64,000 nt of DNA from Rhodocollybia butyracea (GCA_015501585.1 JADNRY010000011.1:1-64000); one strand, 5' to 3'. Numbered from the stretch's first letter, positions 1 to 11,699 are shown. Notes: a model not told the origin generated them from the letters alone. A program made the numbers and translations.

Positions 1-420
1 ATGATACATGTGTGGTTGAACTAGCGTCGATGAGGCATTGAGGTGCCGGGCGAGGTAATAGGGTAGGAGCCAGATGTACAAGGGCAGTCTGTACGTTGAG
101 ATGGATGTTCGTTGTTGCCAGTTAATATTATCGGAGAAAAAAAACAACGAGTCACATGACTCTAATCGATCGAGGATGGCATGATCATGATGATCGACCA
201 ATTCGAATTTCATCATTTCTACTTAAGAACGCTTTGCCATTCAACGCTCGCCAAGACAGAACATAGATTGACCGTCCAATAATACTAGAGAGATGAGTGA
301 TAATCGATAATGTCCAGCTGGTCATAGCAATACGGAAAACAACATTAGAGCAAAACAAATCGAAGAGCAAAGTACTACTAGAGTCCAGAATTTTAGAATA
401 GCACGCGTCACATGCAGAGC
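1..420. repeat. Segmental duplicate of the 3' flank of FPCVTL copy A, with the edge of an HD1 relic
   Basis: This stretch is collinear, in the same orientation, with about 4285-4644, which lies just 3' of FPCVTL copy B. Shared blocks include 'ctttgccattcaacgctcgc' near 232 and 4450, and 'aacatagattgaccgtcc' near 260 and 4473. The first 60 bases resemble the end of the HD1 relic at 4290-4340, so a second HD1 relic probably runs off the left edge of the window. No gene of its own is seen. Confidence 0.6.
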
Positions 421-1177
421 TCAGAACGGTACGGGGCGCGTGGAGAGTGGTATTGTGTCTACCTCCAGCCTCCGCTCATTGTGATAGTTGGCATTCATCA
501 CAATGATATGCTGTGTACGACCAAGTCAATATGTGTGGTGCACAAACACGCTCGGAACGGCAAAATGTAAAGGTGGGGTTCGAGAAAACACCATGGAAAT
601 GGATATCAAAACGGCGTGAGACACGTACCTCTATGTCTTTTCGCGAGATGCTGAGTATTTTGTATGATGATGAGACCATACAAAGACGCGTAAGAGACAG
701 GTATGTGAACCAAGGTGCATTACGATCTTGATTATATATGTTGTTCATGACTTTGCGGATGCTACAAACATCACAATTAGAATAAGGTTGAGCTTCAAAT
801 TAGCGAGTAATTACTTACCGACGCAACAATTGTTTACGTTCATAAAGTCTAATGAGGCATCGAGCATCTCGGAAATGGGTATGGTTTCTCAACGTTGGAT
901 ACAATACTCACCGAGGAAGAAGCTCCATACAATGCTCACATTCGTCAGAGGAAATTGTAGTCTGGATACTGCCAATATGTCCCTCCAACAGCTTTTCAAC
1001 TGTCTCAATGGTATCTCGAAGGCCTTGCAGAGTTATGCAAGGCAAGAACGCACATCTAAGGAAGAAGCCGGAAATGATAAACATAATGATTGCCCATACG
1101 ATGGGACTCGAGAGCTTGTCGAGAAGAAGGTTCTGAATGAGGCTCTCGATCTGCGTTTGGATATTAAAAGCAGGCAT
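421..1177 (-). CDS. FPCVTL-family small membrane protein, copy A (subfamily 1)
   Basis: The family is not recognised. Four exons are predicted: 1177-912, 848-819 (a 30-nt microexon), 761-629 and 510-421. All junctions are GT-AG, and the total is 519 nt, or 172 residues. The start at 1177 (MPAFNIQ) is chosen because copies B and F begin at the same point. The protein has about 30 leading residues, one hydrophobic helix (about residues 27-46), the signature LPCITL, a short acidic/basic helix ending EKLLEGH, and a CxxC pair (SSDECEHC). Exon 3 carries YNQDRNAPW and SLTRLCMVSSSYK. Exon 4 is basic and His/Asn-rich. The single helix followed by Arg suggests a membrane anchor with a cytosolic C-terminus; that topology is inferred. 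Function is unknown. Confidence 0.72.
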
Positions 1178-1600
1178 TTTGGAAGATGCAAGATGCGATA
1201 CAAGAATGGTGGGGATGAAATAATTACAGGTGCTCGGAAGGCCAGCCTTTATGAAGTGCAAGGTTACTTTATGAAGAGCAAGGCCAGACGCACGGATCCT
1301 GGGAATAAATTTAGAAGTGATGCTCGCAAGGAGATGATGCAAATGGCGAACTATATCAGGCGAGACCCATTCAATGCGCAATTACTAACTTGATGAAGAC
1401 GATTGACCTGACAATGGAACTGTCAAGTAACATAGGTGTTTTGTACAGCACGCAATGTACAACACGCAAAGAACTAAATTGATGAGACATGATGAATACA
1501 TGAAAAGCGAAGCTATCCAGAGATCTATCCAGGGATCCCGACTCCCGAGAGCCTAAAAGCCCCACAGTTGAATTACGACTGAATCATGGGGACCTGGTTT
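1178..1600. other. Upstream region of copy A
   Basis: No gene is supported. The bases next to the start are nearly identical to those upstream of copy B, as part of the same duplication. The open frames here are antisense shadows of copy A or very short. Confidence 0.4.
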
Positions 1601-1639
1601 TCCCGGCTAACACCCTTCCTCTTTTACTTGTCTTTTGCA

Positions 1640-1830
1640 TTGGGGTGGAATTTGGTGGAATGTTTGACATTGGCATTGGGAGCGGGCTTCTTCTACCTTC
1701 ACTGCCGGAGTTAAGCTTACTGTCCATACTGACGTCGAGACTGCCTGTTTCCTGAACGGGACCACTTTTCGGCTTTGTACACCAGTCGTACGAATTGAAC
1801 TATGTAGATCAAGAGCACTGGCACCGATGC
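1640..1830 (+). mobile_element. Possible Ty1/copia reverse-transcriptase fragment
   Basis: On the plus strand, about 1705-1770 reads close to the copia RT block D-V-x-T-A-F-L-N-G (here DVETACFLNGT). The match is short and interrupted, and no LTR, integrase or protease is visible. This is a decayed scrap at best; a chance match is possible. Confidence 0.3.
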
Positions 1831-1994
1831 ACTGAAAACGGAAAATTAGTATGACATATGCATAGTTCTCCATCTTTCTTTCATCTTCCCTGCGCACGCA
1901 CAATGACAAACCTGCTCGAATTGTCATGTTTCTGCATTAGTTCTGATTAATATGCCATATGCGGATGAAAACGGGAAATTAGTATGCCGTGTGT

Positions 1995-2035
1995 ATGAAA
2001 TTGCAAGATTGCAAGATTCAATCTTGCAATTTCAT
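1995..2035. other. Perfect 17-bp DNA hairpin
   Basis: An inverted repeat with perfect 17-bp arms (1995-2011 and 2019-2035) surrounds a 7-nt loop. It is not followed by a T-run and no gene ends here, so a terminator role is not supported. It may be a footprint of a fold-back element. Confidence 0.6.
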
Positions 2036-2339
2036 CATGTTCCTGCATCATTTTCTGCCAAAATTCTTCTCGAATTGCTCGGTTTCTGTGTTACATAATG
2101 TTTGGGTGAGTGCAATTTTAATCGCTACTTCCTTTCCCGTTTTTCCACATACCACTGGCTTGCTACCAGGAATTATGAGCGCAATTCGAATGCTTGTCAT
2201 AGTTCCTTCCGCTGAGGTCTACCTACAGGAGACCGCTGCTGGGTGGTGATAACGCGTCATCCCCGTATAACGCTCTTGACGGTGGATGATAGTGCAAGTG
2301 AGCCATTTCTCCACTGGCTGGATAGTGATACATCTTGAA

Positions 2340-2690
2340 CGCTTGCTGAGACCATCTATCCTCACCTATCCTCACCTTTGAACCGTTTCTCCACTATTGA
2401 TACTGGCTGGATACTTGCTGGATTATGGAGTGCCGTTTTCCTTGATGCTCTTGATGCTAGTCGAACTTCCCATCCACCATGATCATCATTCTGACATCAT
2501 TAACGCGATGTAGGTACCGTGGTAGCTACACTTTTAACGAAATATTAAGTAAATCGTCGTACATTGGGACTTACGAAGGAGACAAACTCACTGCACCGTC
2601 GCCTATTCGAAGAACAGCTATTCAAGATTGTGTTAACATGGCATTTGTATAGCATAAATTATCCCAAGTTGAGCTGCTGACGTTGCGTAC
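2340..2690. repeat. Segmental duplicate, partner at 6440-6690
   Basis: Shared blocks with about 6440-6690 include 'gtttctccacta' and 'gaagaacagctat' or its near match, in the same order and orientation. Neither copy has a convincing reading frame. The pair lies at equivalent places outside FPCVTL copies A/B and C, consistent with tandem duplication of the left arm. Confidence 0.55.
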
Positions 2691-3095
2691 AGCCAAGACT
2701 ATAAGCAGACATGTGTCATACTGTTGAGCAAGAAGGTACAGTGACCGCGAACATTGATGTCACCCCCGAAATCAAGAAAATAGCTCTGGAGCATGCCGAA
2801 TCTCATTGATGTCCAAATTCGCAGACCACAATATTTGAAGATGTAGCACAGTCAACTTTGTAAGTTAAAGTAGAAAAATATGTGTACATACAAGGCCGAA
2901 AAGACTCCAGACCTCCCGATTTGGGATTAGACCTAATTGACTAACTTTCAACGAGCTCGATGTAGAAGAGCTGCACGACTCCCAGGGACTCTAAAACTGA
3001 GCTCATGAATCCACAAGATTTCCGTTTTTGAAGCGGATGTCAAGGATGGAGGCAGGAAATCCGCTGAACGCTATCTATTGTAGGTCGAACAGCAG
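2690..3095. repeat. Segmental duplicate, partner at 14390-14765
   Basis: The block containing 'aatcaagaaaatagctctgg' occurs at about 2772 and 14470, followed in both by matching sequence up to a final 'cgattgtagg'-like boundary. A short plus-strand frame there (PEIKKIALEH or SQIKKIALEH) looks protein-like but could not be assigned, and stop codons follow. Confidence 0.55.
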
Positions 3096-3380
3096 TCAAG
3101 TACGAGAAAAATAGGGCGGGAGAGGGAGAGGGTGGTATCGGAGAGAGGGCGAGAGGAAGAGGCGCAGGAGTGAGTAACTGGAAGGAGAGTTGGGGAAAAG
3201 CATACGGGACAAGCACGATTTGAGGTACAGCAACAAGAGAGAGGAGGGGAGAGAGCTGATTAAAGGATGCGTACTGACTAACGATTTGGAGAATTTTTGG
3301 AAACGATACCGGTACAGCCCAATGTGCGAGGAGGTGAGGGGAGACAAGACGGGGTAAAGCATATAGAGGGTGGAGCGGGG

Positions 3381-4340
3381 CTACACCTCACAGCAACTGT
3401 GTCCCTCGTAGGTGTAGGCTCCATCCAGTGGATGCATCGAGTGAAGCGTCAGCTCCTGTGTGTTGCCGCCAATGCCGATGTAGGTATCCGAATTTGCGAC
3501 GTTACTGGCACCGAGGTAACCCAAAGATTTATTGTCGTTGTCGTTATCATTGGCGCAAGTGAAATCGAATGTCGGGAAAACAAGAGCACAGATGAGCAAA
3601 CGCGTCAGTGTATCGAAAGGGAACTTAGTTGAGAACTAAGAGAAATTAGTGAGTGTGCCGAGTGGTCGTTGGGAGGGAGAGGGGGGCAAAGTCGGCTGCA
3701 GCGCCGACAGTTTCAAGCTGAGAGCGTTCAAAGCGTCGTCGAGGACTGGCACCTGCTTGAAGACTTGAATTCAATCATCCTTGCATCGAGTTGTCACTGA
3801 ATCTATAGTATCATCTATGTTAGACCATCGTTTTTTACACCCCCTCTGAATCAATGTTATCCCCTTTGTGCTCCGACAAGGTTCGACTCCGCGGGGGAAG
3901 ATAATAGTAGAAAGATAGAAATATCCGAGATGTCGAAGGATAGAGAGTATGTGCGCAGATACCAATGAGAGTGACGAGCTTGACATGTGCGGAAAGCAAC
4001 TCCAACAAGATCCATGTCACTGCAAGCTGAGTTCAGCGAGGTCCCCGTTATTGAACCGGGTGTTGAGAGTAGTGAGAGAGGACCCAGTGTGCAGGCGAGG
4101 CGTAACTCGGGTTGCTCGGATGTGATGAAGAGGCGAAGAAAGTAGGATCCGATATACCGCGGGAGAAACCGGTAGAGTTGAGTGGTGGCGCTGAGCAAAG
4201 ACGTTTGGTTGCTGGAGAGGGAGTAGCGAAGGCTGTAGGGGCGGAAATGACACAGCATGTAGGTGGTAATGGTTTTTTTAATGGGTTCTGTTGAGCTGGC
4301 GTCGATGTTGAGGTGTCGAGAGGTAGAGGAGGGTAGAGGT
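3381..4340 (-). pseudogene. HD1 mating-type gene relic (C-terminal half)
   Basis: Read on the minus strand, this matches the C-terminal half of the HD1 gene at 22705-25019 in three places. One is a block around 4250-4050 corresponding to HD1's AxKRLR..GFR/S..SDPTSF..H region and its LNTWLDNGDFAD segment (here LNTRFNNGDLAE). Another is the late segment FDF..NDNDN (3570-3600). The last is the very end, where a frame closing TYEGHSCCEV corresponds to HD1's TYEATFAGKV end. The homeodomain is absent and the frame changes repeatedly. It lies directly 3' of FPCVTL copy B. Confidence 0.75.
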
Positions 4341-4644
4341 CGACGAGAAAAGGAACCAGCAGTGAGCAAATCACATGACACTGATTGATAGGTGACATCA
4401 TGATCGACATCTCCGATTCGAATTTCATTTTTCAATCTGCATAAGGACGCTTTGCCATTCAACGCTCGCAAAGAGAACATAGATTGACCGTCCGGTGGTG
4501 ATACTAGAGAGATGGGTCATAATGTCTGCCTGGTCATAGCAGTACTGAAAACAGCATTCAACGCAAAACAAGAACGCAAAGCAGGTAACAGAGTAGTAGT
4601 CTAGTCAAGAATTTCGGAATAGTAGCAGGCGACGCCCGTAGAAT
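4341..4644. repeat. 3' flank of copy B, duplicate of 60-420
   Basis: This is collinear with the flank 3' of copy A. A weaker match lies 3' of copy F near 20300-20370 ('tgcgctttgccattcaaa'). It therefore belongs to the ancestral unit that carried a subfamily-1 FPCVTL gene. Confidence 0.6.
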
Positions 4645-5417
4645 TTATAATGGTATGCGACGCGTGGAGAGTGGTATTGGGTCTGCTTCCAATCTCTGCT
4701 CATTGTGATATTTGGCGCTCATCACAATGATATGCTGTGTACAACTTGTGAGTATATGCGGTGCAAAAAACAAATCCGGGACGCCAAAACAAAAATGAAG
4801 AGAGTGAACACTGAATCCCCGTGACATGGATCGACAGAGAACGCCAGAATAATAGAGATTGAAACGCACCTCTATGTCGTTTCGTGAAGTGCAGAGTATT
4901 TTATATGACGACGAAATCATACATATACGGGTAAGCGATAGGTATGTGAACCAAGGTGTATTACGATCTTGACTGTATATACTATCCATGACTTTGCGGA
5001 TGCTGAGCATAGGAGCAAACATTAAAGATGGAAGTTGAGCTTCAAATCAATGAAGAATTACTCACCGACGCAACAATTGTTTACGTTCATAAAGTCTAAT
5101 GAGGCATCAAGCCTCTCAGAAATGGATATATTCCCTCAATATTGGCTATAGTACCTACCGAGGAAGAAGCAATGCTCGCATTCATCAGAGGAAATTATAG
5201 CTTGAGTGCTGCCAACATGTCCCTCCAACAGCTTTTCAACTGTATCAATGGTATCTCGAAGCCCTTGCAGAGTTATGCAAGGCAGGAAGACGCATCGAAG
5301 AAAGATGCCAGGTATGATAATCATAATGATTACCCATACGATGGGACTCGAGAGCATGTTGAGGAGAATGTTCTGAATGAGGTTCTCGATCTGCGTTTGG
5401 ATATTAAAAGCAGGCAT
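4645..5417 (-). pseudogene. FPCVTL family, copy B (subfamily 1), frameshifted
   Basis: This copy is clearly homologous to copy A over all four exons: 5417-5159, 5095-5066, 5002-4870 and 4734-4645. Exon 1 is 7 nt shorter than in copy A, just after the CxxC motif (SSDECEHC). The downstream exons, which keep their sequence (YSQDRNTPW, SLTRICMISSSYK, HIIVMSAKYHNE), are therefore out of frame and a stop follows in exon 3. All splice sites and the 30-nt microexon are intact, so inactivation looks recent. A 7-nt loss is less easily explained by a base-calling error than the single-base losses elsewhere. Confidence 0.7.
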
Positions 5418-6439
5418 TCTGGGTGATGCGAGACGTGACACAAGAATAGTGGGGATGCAGTAATCTACAGGTAGAGAGCCAGAGTTTATGAGGAGAAAGA
5501 CGCGCGCAGCACATAATGATGCACTGATGGATTTTTTGAGTTTGATGAATTTCTGATCTGATGGTTTGCTGGTTCATGGGCGCGTTTACTGGTTGATGAT
5601 TTACTGGTTGAAGGTTTTTTTGAGATTGATACACTGATGCGCTCGCGTTTGACAGTAAGTGATATGAGAGACCAGGGAGAACCAGGGAGACCCCGAGCCA
5701 TCGTACAACACCTTTGGCGATTCATCAATTCGTTCCAATTTCTATGACTCCGATGATGGTCTACATATCTACTTTTCTCTCCAATCGTTCAATGGATCCA
5801 CGGCTACGCAATGGTGATCCTAGAGTTTCTCCAGAGGTTTCGCAGCCAGCTATACTAAAACGCAACTTAAACTCATGTACGGCTGTGAATGAAATGCAAC
5901 TGGTACTTACCAGCCGGTCAGTACTGAACGGCTTGTGAACGGAGTCTCAACTGTCAAGGCCACGGAGTACATCAGTGCTGATTCAGATATCACCCACCTC
6001 TTTGTTTACAAGGGGGTTTCCTGGAGTCAGGAGGATATATTCTGTAAGGTCCTCGCCGGACTTCTCGCTGAGACGTTTAGTCGGTTTTAGTTTTGGTAGC
6101 CGGATTTCCGTTGTCTAACACCTCACAGGCGCTGGTACCACAGCGCTCAATATCATCTAGCAGTGTTCTCTTCTCGCGTCGGGTGGCGCAGAGTCCCACT
6201 CCGTCGGGGATCTCACAAGTATCTCGATATACTTTCCTTGAACAGTCAACTATTGTTTCCGTATCGCTTCCTGGACACGTTACTTTTGCAGTCCTCGCTG
6301 AAGGATGTCCATCACTGTCTCTTATCGTACTTTCTTTCTTGGTCTATGTAATATTTGTTTCAGAGGCGGTTTGTTATATTCAGTCCATCTATTGCGAGAC
6401 CTGTGCTCAACATTAGATTGTTGAGAGAAGTACTCGATG
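5418..6439. other. Intergenic, no recognised gene
   Basis: The region between copy B and the duplicated block at 6440 contains short open stretches on both strands. One, on the plus strand around 5930-6090, reads protein-like (about 50 codons ending TFSRF and a stop), but no family is recognised. A purine/pyrimidine-biased stretch lies at 5510-5640. Confidence 0.3.
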
Positions 6440-6700
6440 AACGTATATCTATGCCCTCCTGCTCGAACACCTCCGGTCACCATTTCTCCACTATCGATAC
6501 TGACTGCTGGGTACTTGCAATATTATGAAGTGCCATTTTCCTCGATGCTCTTGACGGTATTCCATGCGCTATTTTTAAGAGCAAACTATGAGTCATCTTA
6601 CATCGGTACTTCAAAAGGGGCCAACTCACTGCGCCCCCCGCTATTCAAAGAACAGCTATACAAAAAAAAAAAAAAAGAGATCGTGTTAACTTGAGCGTAG
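6440..6700. repeat. Segmental duplicate of 2340-2650
   Basis: See the partner at 2340. This copy ends in a run of 15 A (6662-6676), which the partner lacks. The A-run might mark a retroposed end or be a simple microsatellite. Confidence 0.5.
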
Positions 6701-6907
6701 GAGCAGGCGCAAGGTACCGGTAAAGTCGCACCGGCACGCTCTTGAATGATCGTTCTCAAGTCTGCGGCAACGCAACACTTCGACAGGCGAACAAATCACC
6801 TACTAGCTGTGTGTTCCATTAACGAGTAGAAAATAAGTAGTATCAATACATGTACAGAGTGTAAGTATTTCAAGTAAGTGGCTGATGTTCCATAAATATG
6901 TAAATCA

Positions 6908-7690
6908 CTAAATACCGGCAAAAGATTGGGGATTAGAGGTATTACGTCTGCGCAACTGCGTCGCATTCGAGTCTAGTTTCCTGTCATTGTGCTGCTTTGT
7001 GCTTAGCGTGATGGAATGCTAAAAAGATAAGTCAGTGAGATTACTTAGTCCAAAACACATCCAGGGGCAGGTAGTGCCGCATTTAAGCCCATACACGAGC
7101 CAATGGCGATGGATGGATATCGGATGATGTATTTACCTCTATGTTGTCTTGCAGAGCACACATCCTTTTGTATGATGATGAGATCATACATACACGAGTA
7201 AGGGAGAAGCACATAGTCCACGATGAATTTCGATCACGTTCATAAATTCTATGAGCGATTTTGTCAATCCTGAATGAAAGAGGTTTGATAATCAGTTGGT
7301 CATAGTATAGATACTGCACTACTGACCGAAGCCAACTTTGTTTATAATTGATGCATCTGAATGGGATGGTGAATAAAAGGGTATGTCCGAAAATAAAAAG
7401 AGTACTTACTGTCGCAGGCTATCTGTACAGTCCACACATCCATCAGATACAATGCTAGTGTGCATTGTATGAATGCCGGCTTCATGTCCTTTCAGTAATT
7501 CATCAACTGCGTCAACAGTTCGACGAAGGCTTGACAGCGTGACGCAAGGAAATAGCAAAGCACGCAGAAGGATAGAGATAGAAACAGCGACAAAGACAAA
7601 TATCCATAAGATCGGACTCGAGGCCTTGGGAAGAATATCCTGAGTGAGGACCTCAGCTAATATTTCAGCGTTGTTGGGGGAGGAAGACAT
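6908..7690 (-). CDS. FPCVTL-family small membrane protein, copy C (subfamily 2)
   Basis: Four exons are predicted: 7690-7410, 7356-7327 (30 nt), 7269-7137 and 7018-6908. Together they are 555 nt, or 184 residues, with all phases matching. The start MSSSPNNAEI at 7690 is shared with copies D, E and H. A hydrophobic helix at about residues 26-46 is followed by LLFPCVTLSSLRRTVDAVDE, LLKGHEAG, and a CxxC in SDGCVDC. The third exon reads YERDRNSSW and SLTRVCMISSSYKRM. The last exon is the conserved HSIxLSxKQHND block with a basic LRRRN run. The microexon donor is the weaker GTCAGT. Function is unknown; a membrane anchor with a helical cytosolic tail is inferred. Confidence 0.78.
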
Positions 7691-7762
7691 GCGAGAGTGT
7701 CAAGGAGTGGGGTGTTGTGGTTCACTAGGTCTGTAAAGTGAAGTGTAGGAAAGCAAAAGGGC

Positions 7763-7771
7763 TTATATATA
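7763..7771 (-). promoter_or_regulatory. TATA-like box of copy C
   Basis: A TATATATAA-type element on the minus strand lies about 75 bp before the copy C start. Similar TATA-like elements precede copies H, I and K, so the promoters were duplicated with the genes. Confidence 0.5.
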
Positions 7772-8200
7772 CGAAGGATTCGGAGCGGCATAAGTCTGAA
7801 ATATGTTTCTATTATGAAGTTCATGTCAAGACTTAGAGTGGATTGCCCTATTAGGCCTCAACTTATGTATCATAAGTATTATTATATTGATGGCTGCTGC
7901 ATCAATCGGGCATTGATCTACCTCTACCAAAGCGTATAGTGGGCTCGACCAGACACCGGGGAGGTGGCCCCGAGACGACAATGTACATAGGCCCATCGGG
8001 TAGCGGCTTTGCGGATCCCGGTGTCAGCACTTGGTCCCAAGCTGGCAACAAACCTAACCTAATCTAACCTTGTTTTAAGCTCTGGCATTTCTGTTTTAGG
8101 CGTTGGATACATTTGGTTGGACACCGAAAGCTGGGATTCACTGAACGCCAACTAGTTATCAGAACTAGTCTGGGGCTATCCTCGCAGCTTTCACGATTAT
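7772..8200. other. Spacer with a CCTAACC-like tract, possible LINE 3' tail
   Basis: GC-rich sequence at about 7930-8045 ends in a short tract of cctaacct/aatctaacc (8052-8070). Short CTAAC-type repeats can terminate non-LTR retroelements. No reverse transcriptase is seen, so this is only a suggestion. Confidence 0.25.
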
Positions 8201-9470
8201 CCATTTCTCAGAGTGGTCAGTGCTCGTGCTCTTGGATCTATTTTCTTGATATGCGAGCAGATTTTGCAAATGGATAGCCTCTCAGCCCCGCCAAACACGA
8301 TTTCCTACAGCACTTTCGCCCTTCTAGAGTCGAGATCTCATCTCCAAACGTTGGTGCATACTGGATTCGCGAGAGCATGGGTTCGATTGTTGTATTTGCG
8401 AATGGAATGAGAATGAAATGGATAGGAAGCCCGACGTCAATTCTCATCTGTTTATAATTGTTATCATCATGATATGCACATGTTGAGGATAAGACAGCTT
8501 TCAGCGGGGAGTATTCTAGACCCAAACGCATAAGCTAATTCAGTCTCTCCAAAGGTATCATATGAAAGCGATATTGACTCCGGGTGCTTACATCCATCAT
8601 TAAAACTTTCTAAGCGGCAATCTCTCAATACTAGTTTTCATGTAAACTAGTTAAATCAACTTGTTATTAATAAGTATCTATATTAGTAACTATACCTGTA
8701 AACTGGTTAACACGCAATCTAAAGTTGTTAATCTAATCAGTAAACTAGATGACAGGTAAGTAAGGAAGATACGCACCCAGTGATACTTCGAGTAAATCAA
8801 CTGGGGTGTAAAGTTGAATAAGCTACAGAATAAATATACCTGCGTGGTACAGAGATAGTATTGCAAAAGAAAATAAAGCAAGAAAGATAAACTACCCAGG
8901 GAATAAAGGAAGACGAAGGGAGCAAGGTTCAACCCTATACTTATCCCGGGGTGAACACGGTAGCGGGACTCTTCCTACCAACTTCCTACTGGACCATACA
9001 GATCTACGACATCTCAAAGCACTCAATCCCCGCAGACTTGTACTACACGCACTCACCGAGACGGCGAGAACAAAAAAAAGCTGAGAGAAGATGGGATCGT
9101 TCAACTCTACACCCATTCAATGTCCCCGTGTTCATCGCAGTCGTCTTCATTATCCTGTGTATCTCCGTGTCCATGTGCGAGCTGTCTGGGAACACATCTG
9201 GTTCATTTAAGATTACATCTTCTAGAAGCCCATCTAATTCATCTGAGAGCCTATCTGGTTTTAACTGGGTGACATTGTAAACTCTATGACAAACCCTCTA
9301 AGACAAACTCTCCGTGGCTTGGAACCCAAGGGAAGAATACATCGCCGATTTTGAGGACGGATATTACTCAGCTTCCTACTTAGAAAGGAAAAAAAAGACC
9401 AACGCCAACTCAGATCTTGACACCCGTGCCTCCTAGGTATGCTTTACCATTTTTCAAGGTCAATTTCATT
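8201..9470. other. Unrecognised, partly coding-like stretch
   Basis: A 109-codon plus-strand frame at 8951-9280 contains a basic stretch (HSPRRREQKKAERRWDRS) and then a strongly hydrophobic segment ending in a Cys. Downstream, 9310-9436 reads for 38 codons with good character (EEYIADFEDGYYS), ending at TAG. Together they could be exons of a lost membrane protein. I do not recognise it and cannot join the exons confidently. Confidence 0.25.
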
Positions 9471-9861
9471 GTGCCCGGAAGGATACCCTCACAATGTGCA
9501 TGTGTTCATCTACCAAAGCCCAGTGCCTCTCCATGCCACCAACTCTGAAGAGCCCTGCAGACGGAGCAAGGGTGGTTGTGGATGAGGTGAAACATACCGC
9601 TTTACTGCCCCTGCAGTCCGGCTGGTCCCCAGCCCTTCCTTCAGCCACGATTGGCAATGGGGGTCACGACTCCACTCAGCACTGTGCTAATTTGTGTATA
9701 GAAAGGTACTTTACCCTAATTCTCAGATCTTGACTGGATAATTAAACCTTGACTGGACGAAAACGAAGGACGCTGTTAGATGAGATCTACGAGAAAAGCA
9801 TTCAGAGCAGATAGCATCTGGACGGTAAATGGTCTGGTATTCAACCATACGGGCAAGGAAT

Positions 9862-10135
9862 TTAGGTACAGATCACAGGCAATGGCTTCAATTGCAGCGA
9901 AAGCAGTTCCTGCGTTAATGACTGTAGCATTGGCAGCGTAGAAACCTGTAGGTATGCATGAAAAGTATAGGTTTGGGAAACTGGTCTCCTCGTGTGTGTC
10001 CCCAGAAGATATCTGAGTACGAGCAGTGAGGATCTCGTTTGCTCAAGGAAAGATAACACGTACTGGCGAAGATATGTCAAGGCTATTAGGAGTTAGTATG
10101 CAAGCAAAGAAACATCAAGGTATGGCATACATCTG
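9862..10135 (-). pseudogene. Acid-sphingomyelinase-like relic (exons 16-19)
   Basis: The minus strand carries pieces equivalent to the end of exon 16 through exon 19 of the intact gene at 34225-37478. They include the intron sequence between exons 16 and 17, a damaged version of the F-W-G-H-T-H metal-binding motif (here LLGTHTR), and the YADNATVINAETA segment (here YAANATVINAGTA). It abuts the HD2 relic at about 10135 with no spacer, which makes a chimeric junction. Confidence 0.75.
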
Positions 10136-11690
10136 ATAGAAGATATTGATAGCGTTTTAGCGGAGATGGTAGCGTCGACGATTTCGACGCCTGGGACCGG
10201 AGGGAGGAGGGTTTGGAGGAGGATGAAGAAGGGGCAGAGACGGAGCTCTGTCGAGTAGGCGTGGATGCCCTCGATTCAACCTGGTTAGGCTGACACTTGG
10301 TCCTGCACGCAAAACAGAAACGGAATCGTGCACGAAGTAAAAGCAGAAGCTGAAGGAGCATTTCTGGGGTTCCCAAAGCAGTCGGTTTCGGTGCCTTCTT
10401 TGTCATCTTATCTCTCTTCCGGGAGGAAGACACTGAGACTGCTCCAGCAGCGGATCGAGACCGGGCGCGTTGCTTGCCTTTTTTATTTCTCGCTCATCAT
10501 CTCAGTGACGGTTCTGGAAGTGGAATTCGAGGTGGAAGACGACGAATCCGAACCAAGGTAACTCGTACGTATACTCACACGTCGCAGCATCGACTCCCAA
10601 ACCAGTGCGCTTCAAGATCGCCTTGGCTTTCTTCTGAGCCGTCGTAAGTGTGTATCTCGTTCGACGAAGTGAGGGTTTTATTCAAAGTGGTGCTATTCGG
10701 TAAGGTAGATCTCCATGAGAGACGAAGAAGCAGGCATAGTCCCACTGTCCCTCCCAGCACCCAGAAACCCAAGCCTCTTCACCGTAAATGCATAACCTCC
10801 CGATCCGTTCTTTTCTCCTGTTTTTCTACTAGCTCCGCTTTGGCCGACCTCTTCCCTTGAGCCCTTTACCGTCCTTGTTGCCCTCTTTTCCTTTCCCTTT
10901 GGCTTTAGGACGAAGAGCAGGTGTAGGAGCAGTTGGAGGCGGAGGAATCAGACAGCGTGAAACCTTGCGCATCCATGTGGATTCAGGAAATGAGAGGGTA
11001 GGACGTTGAGTTGTCCCGAAGACGCTGCATTCGGGAGGGGGGTGGATGAAGGGGCGGAGAAGAGGGAGGTGATTGTAGTGGGAGAGGGGACGCGTTATTT
11101 GAGTGGTTTGATGTTGTGGAAGGGTTGGGGAGGGGAGAGGTAAATGAAAATGTGGAAGATGGGAAGAGATAGCTGGAGCAGGATATTGATGGGTTATGCT
11201 CTGTGCAAAGATATAATGTCAGCATACCGGTTCTGAAAAAGGCTCGAAAGTACAAAAGACAAAGACACCCACCAAATACTTGACATCCTCCTCTTCCAAC
11301 AGCTCTCTTTCATTTCCCCTCCTCTCTCTCTTCTCTCCCTCCTTCTCGCGTGTTATCCGCTCCACGACGTCGATAGTTTGGAGGATGGAGATTTCGCTGC
11401 GGTCAGAAGTTAATGTGATCCCGTCGTTTATGAGTTACTACTGTTCATGGAAAGGGAGACGTACCGAGTTAGTCGCCCCATCTACTTTGTCTTCAGATGC
11501 AGCGCCCCTCTGGTCCGAAATTTGAGGTGTAAAAGAAAGGTACATCGGAAACAGGAAGCACTGATGCCGCCGACTCACGCCTCCGCATGCGTTTAGTATT
11601 ACGACGGCGGTTTTGGAGCTGAGAAGCGATAGGATAACATCAGGAGCACCTATGGAAGGTACAGCGACGGTAAAGACAGAAATCACAATG
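10136..11690 (-). pseudogene. HD2 mating-type gene relic (homeodomain end to C-terminal region)
   Basis: Read on the minus strand, this is collinear with HD2 exons 3-5. It starts with the homeodomain third helix (QNRRRNTKR, about 11630). It then has the start of exon 4 (DGITLTS, then the basic DVVERITREK coiled-coil, about 11420-11300), intact-looking intron borders, and the long Ser/Pro/Lys-rich exon 5 to about 10140. Many indels and stops break it. It is 3' of FPCVTL copy D in the same orientation, the arrangement also seen for copies E, G and H. Confidence 0.85.
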
Positions 11691-11699
11691 ATTAAATGC

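Noticed and set aside
728..1393. 221-codon plus frame at the left end
   Set aside because: Lies antisense to FPCVTL copy A, whose exons, phases and paralogues are far better supported.
8052..8070. Telomere-like CCTAACC tract
   Set aside because: Only about three imperfect units, flanked by unique DNA on both sides; far too short for a telomere.
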